Shown piece by piece: positions 1 to 37,898 of a stretch of 64,000 nucleotides of DNA. The notes below the pieces were generated by a model. The model ran no database searches. It was not told where the DNA came from and was given only the letters and a program-made list of their open reading frames with translations. The position numbers and the translations under genes are program-made. Positions within the stretch are counted from its first letter, which is position 1, and each line of letters opens with the position of its first letter. The stretch covers positions 69,874,001 through 69,938,000 of the forward strand of contig OZ231126.1 of NCBI GenBank assembly GCA_965153355.1. The letters run 5' to 3'. Source of the DNA: Flaccisagitta enflata (lineage: Eukaryota > Chaetognatha > Sagittoidea > Aphragmophora).

Positions 1-1064
1 GGATTAATAGGTTCAAAGACATTCATGACTACCCAATGCACAGTTTCAAACCATTTTTATGACCCACCCTACCCTTAGGGGGTCTAAAAATTCGGTCAAA
101 GAGCTTTTTTTGGCTTGTCTGAATTCTGTACCAATCAAGAAATGTCTTTTCCTATGATTTTATGAGTTTTCATCAACTAGTAGTAGTCCCATAGGATACA
201 AAAAAAAAATCAACTTAGTAAGCAAACTATAAGTTACCAAAAATTGGCATATAATTCAAATTTACCCCTGCTCGATTTTTTTGCTTTTTTTCTCTCAAGG
301 CTGAATATCATTATATTTATTTTTTTTAACCTCCTTTTTCTTAAACATTAAGCATTTTTTCTTTTGCCATTCGATGGACAACTGCATGAGGGACTTTCCC
401 CTTCATTTTCATGTTATTGGGTTGATCCTAGGCAGAGAAATAAAAACTTTCTTGGAGCGTATCAATTCGCGCACACCCCCAAATTTGTTCCTAACGCATA
501 CCTAACGCTTAAGATATGCCACTATGGCGTGGAAATGACACATTTTACATGAAATCTGACCACACCACATGAAAGAGCGTGCAATTTTGAGTCTACTCTG
601 AAAATTTGAGGCCTTACCTCCCAGGCGTTTAGTCACAATGAAATTTTACATTTAGTCAGTCCTGAAGTGTGAACAGAATTGATACGCTCGTTAGACAATC
701 TTTGTAGTTATTTTCTTCTTACCGGCTTAGCAGAAGTCAAGATTTCGCGGACTTAGAAGAAAAAAAAAATCAATTTGTCCAATTTACAAAAATGCCCATA
801 TCTCATGAACCCTTTGAGCTACACCCATGATTTTTTGCGGGAAAACAGACTTTACCAAGAGAGATCAGGCCAAAAAAGTTGGTCTTCTGAAGATGAGTTC
901 AACCGGCCCAACCAACCTACCAGATGAAAAAACAAAAAAGTAGCATAACTTTTGAATGAGTTAGCCGATTTGTCTGAAATATTGCATGAAAGTTGTTGAA
1001 GAGTATCTACATTACTAGTATGAAGAAGAGCTTGGCCGAACAAATTTATACAGCACTGCCCCAC
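1..1064. other. AT-rich stretch with no supported gene
   Basis: I see no open frame with splice sites, no RNA gene and no recognisable domain here. The short frames present have no biased composition. It may be intron or intergenic sequence upstream of the large Rab-type gene. Confidence 0.5.
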
Positions 1065-4000
1065 AGTCCATCAAATCCCACCCTGATGGGAAAAAAACAC
1101 CTAACGCCACTTTATCCCACTCCACCCACCTACACAGTCCATCAAATCCCACCCTGATGGGAAAAAAACACCTAACGCCACTTTATCCCACTCCACCCAC
1201 CTACACAGTCCATCAAATCCCACCCTGATGGGAAAAAAACACCTAACGCCACTTTATCCCACTCCACCCACCTACACAGTCCATCAAATCCCACCCTGAT
1301 GGGAAAAAAACACCTAACGCCACTTTATCCCACTCCACCCACCTACACAGTCCATCAAATCCCACCCTGATGGGAAAAAAACACCTAACGCCACTTTATC
1401 CCACTCCACCCACCTACACAGTCAATCAAATCCCACCCTGATGGGAAAAAAACACCTAACGCCACTTTATCCCACTCCACCCACCTACACCGTCCATCAA
1501 ATCCCACCCTGATGGGAAAAAAACACCTAACGCCACTTTATCCCACTCCACCCACCTACACCGTCCATCAAATCCCACCCTGATGGGAAAAAAACACCTA
1601 ACGCCACTTTATCCCACTCCACCCACCTACACCGTCCATCAAATCCCACCCTGATGGGAAAAAAACACCTAACGCCACTTTATCCCACTCCACCACACGT
1701 CCACAAATCCCACCCTGATGGGAAAAAAACACCTAACGCCACTTTATCCCACTCCACCCACCTACACCGTCCATCAAATCCCACCCTGATGGGAAAAAAA
1801 CACCTAACGCCACTTTATCCCACTCCACCCACCTACACCGTCCATCAAATCCCACCCTGATGGGAAAAAAACACCTAACGCCACTTTATCCCACTCCACC
1901 CACCTACACCGTCCATCAAATCCCACCCTGATGGGAAAAAAACACCTATACATACATCCTCCACCCACTACAATCCATCCAAATCCACCCTGATGGGAAA
2001 AAACACCTAACGCCACTTTATCACTCACCACCTACACGCGTCCGTCCGATCCACCTGATGGAAAAAAAACACTAACGCCACTTTATCCCACTCCACCCCA
2101 CCTACACCGTCCATCAAATCCCACCCTGATGGGAAAAAAACACTAACGCCACTTTATCCCACTCCACCCACCTACTGCGTCCATCCGTCCCCACCTGATG
2201 GAACACTAACGCCACTTTATCGATCTCACCCACCTACACCGTCCATCAAATCCCACCTTGATGGGAAAAAACACTAACCACTTTATCCCTCCCACCCACC
2301 TATGATCACCCACTTGCCACCGCCCATCAAATCTCACCTGATGGGAAAAACACCTAACGCCACTTTATCTCACTCTCCCCACACACACAGTCCATCAAAT
2401 CCCACCTGATGGGAAAAAACACTCCAACGCTACTTTATCTCACTCTTACCCACTTCCACCGTCCATCACCCCACCCTGATGGGAAAAACACCCACCACTT
2501 TATCCTACTCCACCCACCTACACCGTCTATCACATCCCACCCTGATGGGAAAAACACCTAACGCCACTTATCCCACTCCACCACCTACACCGTCCATCAA
2601 ATTCCCACCCTGATGGGAAAAAACATCTAACGCCACTTTATCCCACTCACCTACCAATGCCCATCAAATCTCACCCTGATGGGAAAAACACCCAACGCCA
2701 CTTTATCCCACTCCACCCACCTACACCGTCCATCAAATCCCACCCTGATGGGAAAAAAACACCTAACGCCACTTTATCCCACTCCACCCACCTACACCGC
2801 CCATCAAACCCCACCCCGATGGGAAAAAAACACCTAACGCCACTTTATCCCACTCACCCACCTACCCGTCCATCACCCCACCCTGATGGGAAAAACACCT
2901 AACAGCGCTTTATCTCACTCCACCTACCTACACCGTCCATCAACTCCTACCCTGATGGGAAAAAACACCTAACGCCACTTTATCCCACTCACCCACCTAC
3001 ACTGTCTATCAAATCTCACCGATGGGAAAACATCTAACGTCACTTTTATCCTACCTACCTACCTCCACAAAGTCTATCAAATCTCACCCTGATGGGAAAA
3101 ACACCTAATGCCACTTTATCCTACCTACCCACACAGTCTATCAAATCTCACCCTGATGGGAAAAAAACTCAACGCCACTTTATCTCACTCTGCCCACCTA
3201 TGCATTCCATCAAATCCCACCCTGATGGGAAACACCTAACGCCACTTTATCCCACTCACCTCCACTTCACACCGGTTCATCAAATCTCACCCCTGATGGG
3301 AAAAAAACACCTAACGCCACTTATCCCACTCACCCACCTACACCTGTCCATCACCCTCACCTGATGGGAAAAAAAATACCTAACGCCACTTTATCCTACT
3401 CACCCAGCCTGCCACCGCCCATCAAATTCCACCCTGATGGGAAAAAACACCTAACGCCACTTTTTCCTACTCCACCCACCTACACCGTCTATCAAATTCC
3501 ACCCTGATGGGAAAACAACTAACGCCACTTTATCTCACTCCACCCACCTCCCATCAGTCCATCAATCTCACTCCTGATGGGAAAAAACAATGGTCGCCAC
3601 TTTATCCACCTCCACCCACCTACACCGTCCATCAAATCCCACCCTGAGGGGAAAACACCTAACGCCACTTTATCCCACTCACCCAACCTAGTCCATCAAA
3701 TTCCACCCCTGATAGGAAAAAAACACCAACGCCACTTATCCCACTCCACCCACCTACACCGCCCATCAAATCTCACCCTGATGGGAAACAACAAACGCCA
3801 CTTTATCCCCACTCACCCACTCTACACCGCCCATCAAACCCCACCCTGATGGGAAAAAAAACACCTAACGCCACTTATCTCCACTCACCCACCTACACTG
3901 GGTCTATCAAATTCACCCTGATGGGAAAAATTAACGCCACTTCTTTATCTCACTCACCCACTTCCACACTGTCTAATCAAATCCTACCCTGATGGGAAAA

Positions 4001-6015
4001 AAAACAACTAACGCGCCTTATCTCACTCTACCTACCTCTAACGCCTATCACCCCACCCTGATGGGAAAAACACCTAACGCCATTTCTTATCTCTACTCCA
4101 TCTCACTTCTGCTACCGGTCTATCAAATCCACCCTGAGGAAAAACCCAACGCCACTTTATCCCACTCCACCCACTTGCCACCGGCCTATCAAATTCCCAC
4201 TCCTGATGGGAAAAAAACACCTAACGCCACTTTATCCCACTCCACCCACCTACACCGTCCATCAAATCCCACCCTGATGGGAAAAAAACACCTAACGCCA
4301 CTTTATCCCACTCCACCCACCTACACCGTCCATCAAATCCCACCCTGATGGGAAAAAAACACCTAACGCCACTTTATCACTCCACCCCACCTACACCGTC
4401 CATCAAATCACCTGATGGGAAAAAACACCTAACGCCACTTTATCCCTCCCACCCACCTACACCGTCATCCAAATCCCACCCTGATGGGAAAAAAACACCT
4501 AACACAACCACTTTATCCCACTCACCACTACACCGTCCATCAAATCCCACCCTGATGGGAAAAAAACACCTAACGCCACTTTATCCCACTCCACCCACCT
4601 ACACCGTCCATCAAATCCCACCCTGATGGGAAAAAAACACCTAACGCCACTTTATCCCCCACCCACCTGCCCCGTCCATCAAAATCCCCCTGATGGGAAA
4701 AAACACCTAACGCCACTTTATCCTCTCACCCACACCGTCCATCAAATCACTGATGGGAAAAACACCTAACGCCACTTTATCCCACTCACCCTACACCGTC
4801 CATCAAATCCCACCCTGATGGGAAAAAAACACCTAACGCCACTTTATCCCACTCCACCCACCTACACCGTCCATCAAATCCCACCCTGATGGGAAAAAAA
4901 CACCTAACGCCACTTTATCCCACTCCACCCACCTACACCGTCCATCAAATCCCACCCTGATGGGAAAAAAACACCTAACGCCACTTATCACTCCACCCAC
5001 CTACACCGTCCATCGTCCCACCCTGATGAAAAAACACTGCGCCACTATCCCACTCACCCACCTACCGTCCATCAAATCACCCTGATGGGAAAAAAAAACA
5101 CCTGACATACTTTATCCCACTCCACCCCACCTACACGTCCATCAAATCCCACCCTGATGGAAAAACACCTTCTTGCCACTATCCCACTCACCCACCTACA
5201 CCGTCCATCAAATCCCACCCTGATGGGAAAAAAACACCTAACGCCACTTTATCCCTCTCCACCCACCTACACAGTCCATCAAATCCCACCCTGATGGGAA
5301 AAAAACACCTAACGCCACTTTATCCCACTCCACCACCGTCCATCAAATCCCACCCTGATGGGAAAAAAACACCTAACGCCACTTTATCCCACTCCACCCA
5401 CCTACACAGTCCATCAAATCCCACCCTGATGGGAAAAAAACACCTAACGCCACTTTATCCCACTCCACCCACCTACACAGTCCATCAAATCCCACCCTGA
5501 TGGGAAAAAAAAAACACCCTTTAACCACTTTATCCCCCACCACACAGTCCATCACGTCCCACCTGAAAAACACCTAACGCCACTTTATCCACTCACCCAC
5601 CTACTGTCCATCAAATCACCCTGATGGGAAAAAAACACTACGCCACTATCCCTCACCCACCTACACAGTCCATCAAATCCCACCTGATGGGAAAAAAACA
5701 CCTAACGCCACTTTATCCACTCCACCCACCTACAGTCCATCAAATCCCACCCTGATGGGAAAAAAACCCTACTTTATACCCTCCCCACCTACACAGTCCA
5801 TCAAATCCCACCCTGATGGGAAAAAAACCTAACGCCACTTTATCCTCACCACCTACACAGTCCATCAAATCCCACCCTGATGGAAAAAAACACCTAACGC
5901 CACTTTATCCCACTCCACCCACCTACACAGTCCATCAAATCCCACCCTGATGGGAAAAAAACACCTAACGCCACTTTATCCCACTCCACCCACCTACATA
6001 GTCCATCAAATCTCC
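1065..6015. repeat. 71-bp minisatellite array, about 70 copies
   Basis: The core CACCCTGATGGGAAAAAAAC recurs with a 71-bp period (for example at 1079, 1150 and 1221). Copies at both ends are nearly identical, while copies from about 1,930 to 5,250 carry many small insertions and deletions. The left and right ends carry the variant TACACAGTCC and most of the middle carries TACACCGTCC, giving an A-B-A arrangement. Since 71 is not a multiple of 3, every frame of the array shows Pro/His/Thr-rich open frames; these are by-products. Confidence 0.95.
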
Positions 6016-7070
6016 CTAAGCTTGTCCTTGTTCACCTCCTCCCCACCCACCTCCAGGTTTTGTTTCCAATATTTTTTTTCTCCTGAACCTCATTACTTAT
6101 CTCTAATTTTATCACTAAAGAAGTATTCATCTGAAACAAAGTCACTAAAAATTATGTTGCCGTACAGATCTATTCAGAAAGTTCTTATATTTGTTTCTTC
6201 AAAATAAGTCACCATCATGTTACAAAAAGAGAAAAAATTTTGTAATCCAAAACAAATGTCTGCAAACAGTTTATAGTTGCAAAAGCATTAGTTGGTCAGC
6301 AGTACCCATGCCCTGCCTAAGTAGGTTGTGTTTGAAGTTGAAGGGGAACCAAGGCAGTGGCCCTGAAGGGGCCGATTACCATGCTTTCACACATATGGGG
6401 AATTTGCTCCTTCTCCTCCTCCTCCATCCCTCCACCTTCAAATGAGATTTAGGCCTCAAGGCTGGGATCTGGGCCTTAGGCTAAAATTTGGGCCTTGAGT
6501 TTAGAATTTGGGTCCCACAATAATTAGCAATCCCACAATAGCGAGATCCATACTAGCAAGATCATACTAGCTAGGCCCATACTAGCAAAACCCATAGACT
6601 AGCCATGGCAACAATAAGCGACTGTTCCTCATTACTATAAAACAAGGCCAGATACACGGCAATCCAGTCGCGGACAGTTGGGCAGGAGCAGTACTGTAAA
6701 AACCAGTCGGAATTCAGAAATGTGACGGATTGATCGACGGATGGAGCAACCGACAAGGCAAGGTGTAGAGTCGCGTGTCCACGACTAAAAAAGAGTACCG
6801 GTTGAAACATCGAAGGTAATCATAGTATGGGCCTAAGAGGACTTATAATGGGCCTGAGAGGGCTGATTTGGGTGCCTCGGGGGGAGGATGGACAGATGGA
6901 CAGACAGACAACTGGAAATTCACCCCTATGTCCTACAGGACATTAGTCCTTTGGGGCTGCTGCCCTAAAAGTGCACTAAGACATAACCATACACTGAATA
7001 GTTGTTGCATGTGAAAAAGTCATTGAGAATTTGATAATATGCCAACACAAGACATCCCTTGTCTGAGACA
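6016..7070. other. Non-coding stretch containing one small transposon copy
   Basis: No coding signal is visible. Around 6,525-6,600 there is a short degenerate repeat of the phrase CATACTAGCAA. The only other recognisable item is a family-B element at 6641-6792, listed separately. Confidence 0.5.
6641..6792 (-). mobile_element. Family-B small DNA transposon copy
   Basis: One end is AACAAGGCCAGATACACGGC and the other is GTCGCGTGTCCACGACTAAA. The same two ends bracket many other segments in this window. It has an internal GGGCAGGAGCAG block and a short GGAC/CCGA tetranucleotide core, and no transposase, so it is a non-autonomous (MITE-like) element. Confidence 0.75.
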
Positions 7071-7775
7071 ATACAAGGAAAACTCTGAGGCAGCTCTAGG
7101 ACAAACCAAGAAACATTCATAAACCTTGACAACCTATAGACAACTTTGGGACAACTCTAGGACAATGGAAAGACAACTTTAGGACAACTTTAGGACAATT
7201 CTACAAAAGCTTTAGGACAACTTTTGGACAACTTAAACAAATCTTTAAAACAACTCTAGGATAACTCTAGGACAACTCTGAAATGATTCTTGAACAACTC
7301 TAGGATGACTAGAAAAAACTCTAGGACATCTTAAGGAAAACTCTAGGACAACTTAGGGACAACTCGAGGATATCTGAAGGACAATTCTTTATTAACTCTA
7401 AAACAACTCCCAGGCAAATCCAATATTTGTAGGATTACTCTAAGAAAACTCTGAGACAAGTAGGACAACTCTTGGACAATTCTAGGACAACTAGGACAAC
7501 TCTTGGACAATTCTAGGACAACTCTAAAACAACATGAAGACACTTCTAGGAAAATTCCAGGACTACTCAAGTATAAAATGGACAACTGTAGGATAACTAA
7601 AAGACAACTCCAGGGCAATAGGGACAACTTCTAGACTACTCAAGGACAACTCAAGGACAAATTAAGGACAAATTCAAGACAACTCAAAGACCACTAAAGG
7701 ACAACTCATGGACAACTCATGGACAACTCATGGACAACTCACAAACAACTCACGGACAACTCAAGGATATACAAA
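7070..7775. repeat. Degenerate short-period minisatellite (GGACAACTCTA-like)
   Basis: The phrase GGACAACTCTA and close variants repeat about every 10-22 bp for roughly 700 bp. The last part (7680-7770) is more regular, with several copies of GGACAACTCAT. Frames through it encode meaningless Ser/Leu/Cys-rich peptides. Confidence 0.85.
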
Positions 7776-8517
7776 ACTTAATTAATAGAAGAAAATAACA
7801 AATCTCCCATAGGCTAATTTGTATAATTGAGTAATCAGAAATCAGGATCGTTCTCAGCTCTAACTCAAAACCGCAATCGCGCGCATTACGTACAGCTCCG
7901 TGGGTTGATAATGGAGGATTACAACCCATCAAAACAGGGCAAACCAGTGAAACCTAGACAAACGGTTAACTTATGTGAAATCCTATATTTATAATGTATT
8001 TATAATGTTTTTTTAGTAATATTTTTAAAGCCCTGATGATTTCGAATCGATTTTTTTTGCAGAAATGAACCATTCGGGGTTAGAAGAAGTGAAAAATCAA
8101 ACAATTACACTAGGTTGAAAAAAAGCAAATTCTATATTTATTTCCCATCATGGCGGATTGTGTGCCCAACCAACCAAAAATGGTGCTTATGGAGATTTTT
8201 TGAAAATTCATGAAATTTAAATTTTTTTTCATGAAACACCCTCACACTGTTGCGTTTAAACATAGTTTTCGTAAACATATTCTCATATTGATTTTTTGCT
8301 ACAATATGCTCAATTTTGTATTTTTTTTGTACAAAATCTGTCTAATTTAGCTTAATTTGCATGAAAAATGAGCTCAGTTAACAAAATTCTTCTATGGATT
8401 TGTATATGTAACTTCATAAGCTATACAGTAATGTATAGTTGTGTTGAATTTGAATCATTAAAAGAATGGCTAGTTCTAGCCCTGCTCACTTGCCGTTTCT
8501 TGACATTTGTCAACAGC

Positions 8518-9075
8518 CTAAACTGGAGGAAGGTATTTAAGTGTCTTAATTTCATTTGACAAACTTGATATTTGAAATATAAGTTGTTCACTTGATGCTT
8601 TTGTCCCTGAGTTTTTTGGTTGCTATGGAAACCAAAATTATTTTTTTGAACATTTATAACAACTAGAACATCAATATTTTGACAAATATTATAAGGGAAC
8701 ATTGCTCAGAATTAAATTTGCTACAACTTTCCCACAGTATGTCCTGTAAGAATATTGCTCGTTTAGCCGTTGCTAGGGAGCATCATTTAGCGGTTGCTAG
8801 GTATGATGCCCCCTAGCAACGGCCAAACGAGCAATATTCTTACAGGACATACTGTGGAAAAGTTGTAGCACATTTTATTTTGAACAATGTTCCCCGACAA
8901 TATTTATCAAAATATTTATATTTTAGAGGTTATAAATGTTTGAAAAAACAATTTTGGTTTCCATAGCAACCAAAAAACTCAGGGACAAAAGCATCACGTG
9001 AACAACTTATATTTCAAATATCAAGTTTGTCAAATGAAATTAAGACACTTAAATATCTTCCTCCAGTTTAAGCTG
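8518..9075. mobile_element. Foldback (long inverted repeat) element
   Basis: The left arm begins with CCTAAACTGGAGGAAGGT and the right arm ends with its near-reverse complement ATCTTCCTCCAGTTTAAG. The arms are about 270 bp each, with GGTTGCTATGGAAACC and GGTTTCCATAGCAACC at matching distances. The centre is near 8,797, where TTAGCCGTTGCTAGG and CCTAGCAACGGCCAA lie close together. There is no coding capacity. I could not find a clear target-site duplication. Confidence 0.85.
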
Positions 9076-9218
9076 TTATTCCACGAACCCCACTGTACAC
9101 CAATATATCTCACTAAAGTTACAATCAAAGATGACTAACGTATAACGTACTGATGGAAGTACTCTTAGGAAAAAAAAAATTATCTGACAGTTTTTGATTA
9201 TTTCATCTTCATTTTCAG

Positions 9219-34958
<25,740 letters not shown>

Positions 34959-35230
34959 AAACTTAAATCTTCATTAAATCCGTCAATGCCTTATTTTTCA
35001 TGATTGCGCGTAATTGCTCTAGTATCTAATGTCCCCATTCCCATGTACTCGTTTGTCGATTTAGTCAATCTTTGACTTATTTTTGGGCAGTTTCAGCGTT
35101 AATTTAGGATTCTTTAGTGCGTATAGTGTGACTTTTAAGTTATACATGATGAATTAATTGCATTCGGCTGATTCACAATCAGCCTACCCATTGCCAACTG
35201 TCATAACACTTATACATTGCTCTTGCTTTC

Positions 35231-35380
35231 TTTTTTAGTCGCGGACACGCTACTCTACACCTTGCCGTGTCGGTCGGTCGGTCGGTCTGTAGGTCCGTCC
35301 TTCACATTCCGAGCGGGTTTCGCACCGCCCCTGCCAAACCGTCCGCGACTGGATTGCCGTGTATCCGGCCTTGTTTTTTT
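35231..35380 (+). mobile_element. Family-B small DNA transposon copy
   Basis: It starts TTTTTTAGTCGCGGACACGC and ends CCGTGTATCCGGCCTTGTTT, with a short GGTC core. It lies about 270 bp after the Rab-gene stop codon. Confidence 0.85.
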
Positions 35381-35521
35381 GTTCGTTTCATCTCCAATTT
35401 CTACGATGAATTAAAAGACCACGGGCCATTTCACTCCTGTTTTAACTTGAACTCAACTAATAGGGAGAAAAAAAAGTATCAGAGAATCGTGAGGTCATTA
35501 TTTAGTTTTTTTTTCGAAGGC

Positions 35522-35675
<154 letters not shown>

Positions 35676-35686
35676 CGAGAGTAAGA

Positions 35687-35897
35687 AACAAGGCCGGATA
35701 CACGGCTACCCCAGTTGCGTGTGGGGGGGGGCAGGGGCTGTATTTGAGGTTACTTGATCATTTGGGCAGGAGCAGTGAGGCCAAAAACTGCAAAAAAACA
35801 AAAAAACAAAAAAAGTAAAGTGTGACATGACGGACCCACGGACCGACGGACGGACCGACAAAGCGGGGTGTAGAGTCGCGTAGCACGCGAAAAAAAA
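35687..35897 (-). mobile_element. Family-B small DNA transposon copy
   Basis: It starts AACAAGGCCGGATACACGGC and ends GTAGAGTCGCGTAGCACGCG. It carries the GGGCAGGAGCAGTGAGGC block and a GGAC/ACCG core. Confidence 0.85.
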
Positions 35898-36085
35898 TAT
35901 TGCTCACATTGATTACACAACTCAAATCGTGTAAATACATTAATTGATGAAATTTCTGTCAAACGATTGCATAAGTCAGCTTTGATTTAGGCTAATGGCA
36001 CGCGCACTCGCGCTGCATGAATGCCTGAAATGCCCGACTCCGTGCTGAAACACAACTTCTGCGCCACACCCTTTTGACTTCAACG

Positions 36086-36089
<4 letters not shown>

Positions 36090-36123
<34 letters not shown>

Positions 36124-36775
36124 ATACCCCAAAATGGACACCACACACATCACAGTGGGCCTTAATTGGATATGAGTTTAAAAAAATCCTCGATGGTAGT
36201 GACATGTATAAGTAGGTACAATTCATAGTGGAGAATTGATGTTAACCCTTAAAAAAAAATTTCCCTTGAAAATTTTTGTAAAATTCATTAGAAATTATCA
36301 ATTTCCCCTTTTATTTACATATGGATCTGAAGGATATGTCTATTTTAAAACTCTGATTCAAGATTCATATTCCTGGTAAAATTTCCAATCATTTGATGGG
36401 TCACACTGTATAGTTTCATAAAAAGATATAATTTTCATGTTTTAGGCCTCCGTTACTTTATTTGTAACGGTGGTATAAAAATTGAAAATTTTGTTTATTG
36501 ATAAAACTATATAGTGCGATCTATCAAACGATTGGAAATTTTATCAGCAAAATGAATCTTGCATCAGAAATTCAAAACACATAAATCCAAAAGTTTTATA
36601 TCAAATATTTGAAAAATTAAAAACGTTTTTGTCATTTTTGCAAAAATTTCCAAAGGAAATCTTTTTATAAGGGTCAACATTTATTCTCCACTAAAAATTG
36701 TACCAACTTACACAAGTCACTACCATCGAGGTTTTTTTTTAACTCATATCCAATCAAGGCCCACTGTGACATATT
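36090..36775. mobile_element. Foldback element with CACAGTGGGCCTT ends
   Basis: The left arm from CACAGTGGGCCTTAATTGG (about 36,152) is repeated inverted, ending CCAATCAAGGCCCACTGTG (about 36,770). ATCCTCGATGGTAGTGAC / GTCACTACCATCGAGG lie at matching distances. A GA run (36091-36119) precedes it. Confidence 0.8.
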
Positions 36776-37729
36776 TTGTCTTGATAGGTCAAGACACGCA
36801 TTTACACTTGCACACGCGAAAAACGAAGCAAGAGGAAACCGACAGGCAAAGGTCATGAAAGAATGACACAAATGTGCTTGGTGGTTTGGTGCTTCGTTTT
36901 GTCATCATGCTATCTTGTTCTCACCGCCGTTCTCACCTCCTCTTCAACCTCAATCAAGAAAGGATTCCATTTCCGCTCGCCGTCTTTTCAATATTGTTCG
37001 CCGTTCGCCATTCGCCGTTTGCCGTTCGTCGTCTATTCATTATTGTTCAACTTTTAACAAATTAAATCATACTCAGATACTTAATTTAGGCATACTTTCG
37101 AAAAAGCATATTTACGATGAAAAAAAAATTCATTCTCTCCCAGTTGATGCAATCTCCCATAAAAGCTGTCAAGCGCATGAACTACCACTAGCACCTACTA
37201 ATCGAATTGTTCGTCTTTGGCCTTGTTTCTGTAATTGTAAAGCCATTGCTTTTAAAAAGAACTTAAAGATTGCAGCGCAGCCCGTGAACGTGAAGAAACA
37301 TGTGTTCTTAGCAATATTTGGCAGCTTAAAATTCACCAGCGCTCGCTTTTCCTGGATTTCCCTAAGAGGGAGGATGTAAATCAGATGGAACTGCCGGGCT
37401 TACCAGAACTTGGTCATCATGGCTGGGATCTCCTTGAACCCTTCGGCGACAGTGTCACACCTTAAGTGACTTAAAGAAGGCGACAATAATATCATTGACC
37501 GTATTTTTTGATTTTTTTTTTAACGTGTGGTGATGAAAAGTAATCATTCCCTTTGAGAGCTTTACGATATTCTAATTCATACCGATTTCTATTAAACGCA
37601 AAGAGTGTTGGTTGGTCTCGTGCTTTTCGTTTAACCAGATCATACATTGCAGCATATATTTTCTATTAACTATATTTCAATTTTATAACCACATTATGCA
37701 AATCATGCTGAAATCATGACTTAGTGAAA
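36776..37729. other. Unassigned stretch upstream of the 7TM gene
   Basis: A segment near 36,930-37,000 (TCAATCAAGAAAGGATTCC, CGCTCGCCGTCTTTTCAATA) recurs at 38,480-38,545, so it is repetitive. A 154-codon frame at 36915-37379 overlaps it and lacks domain or splice support. The promoter and 5' untranslated region of the following gene may lie here, but I see no clear signal. Confidence 0.35.
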
Positions 37730-37898
37730 ATGAACGGTTCCAATCCTGGCGTGGAAAATGCCACGCGCGTAGCGTCTGCGTTGGACAAATACGATTTGAT
37801 CGTCGGCATTGCGGCTTTTTTTCTCCACTTTGCCATTGTCATCGTGATTTCGACAAATGCAAGACGGAAAAGCCTCTCTCCCGCCGTGTTCTGCCTTG
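37730..37898 (+). CDS. 7TM gene, exon 1: start, sequons and TM1
   Basis: The ATG at 37730 has A at -3 and follows an in-frame stop about 20 bases upstream. It encodes [20 protein letters not shown], then a hydrophobic helix ([19 protein letters not shown]) and NARRKSLSP. The donor is CTTG|GTATGT, phase 1. On its own it could pass for the start of many transporters; the phase fit to exon 2 supports the receptor model. Confidence 0.65.

Noticed and set aside
1654-6207. Series of Pro/His/Thr-rich open frames (MGKKHLTPLYPT type)
   Set aside because: They are translations of the 71-bp minisatellite. The period is not a multiple of three and the same peptide appears in all frames.
37730-37898. Exon 1 of the 7TM gene as the start of an SLC5-type transporter
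   Set aside because: One helix followed by a short basic loop is compatible with many membrane proteins. The phase fit to a TM2-TM3 exon and the sequon-rich N-terminus favour the receptor model.
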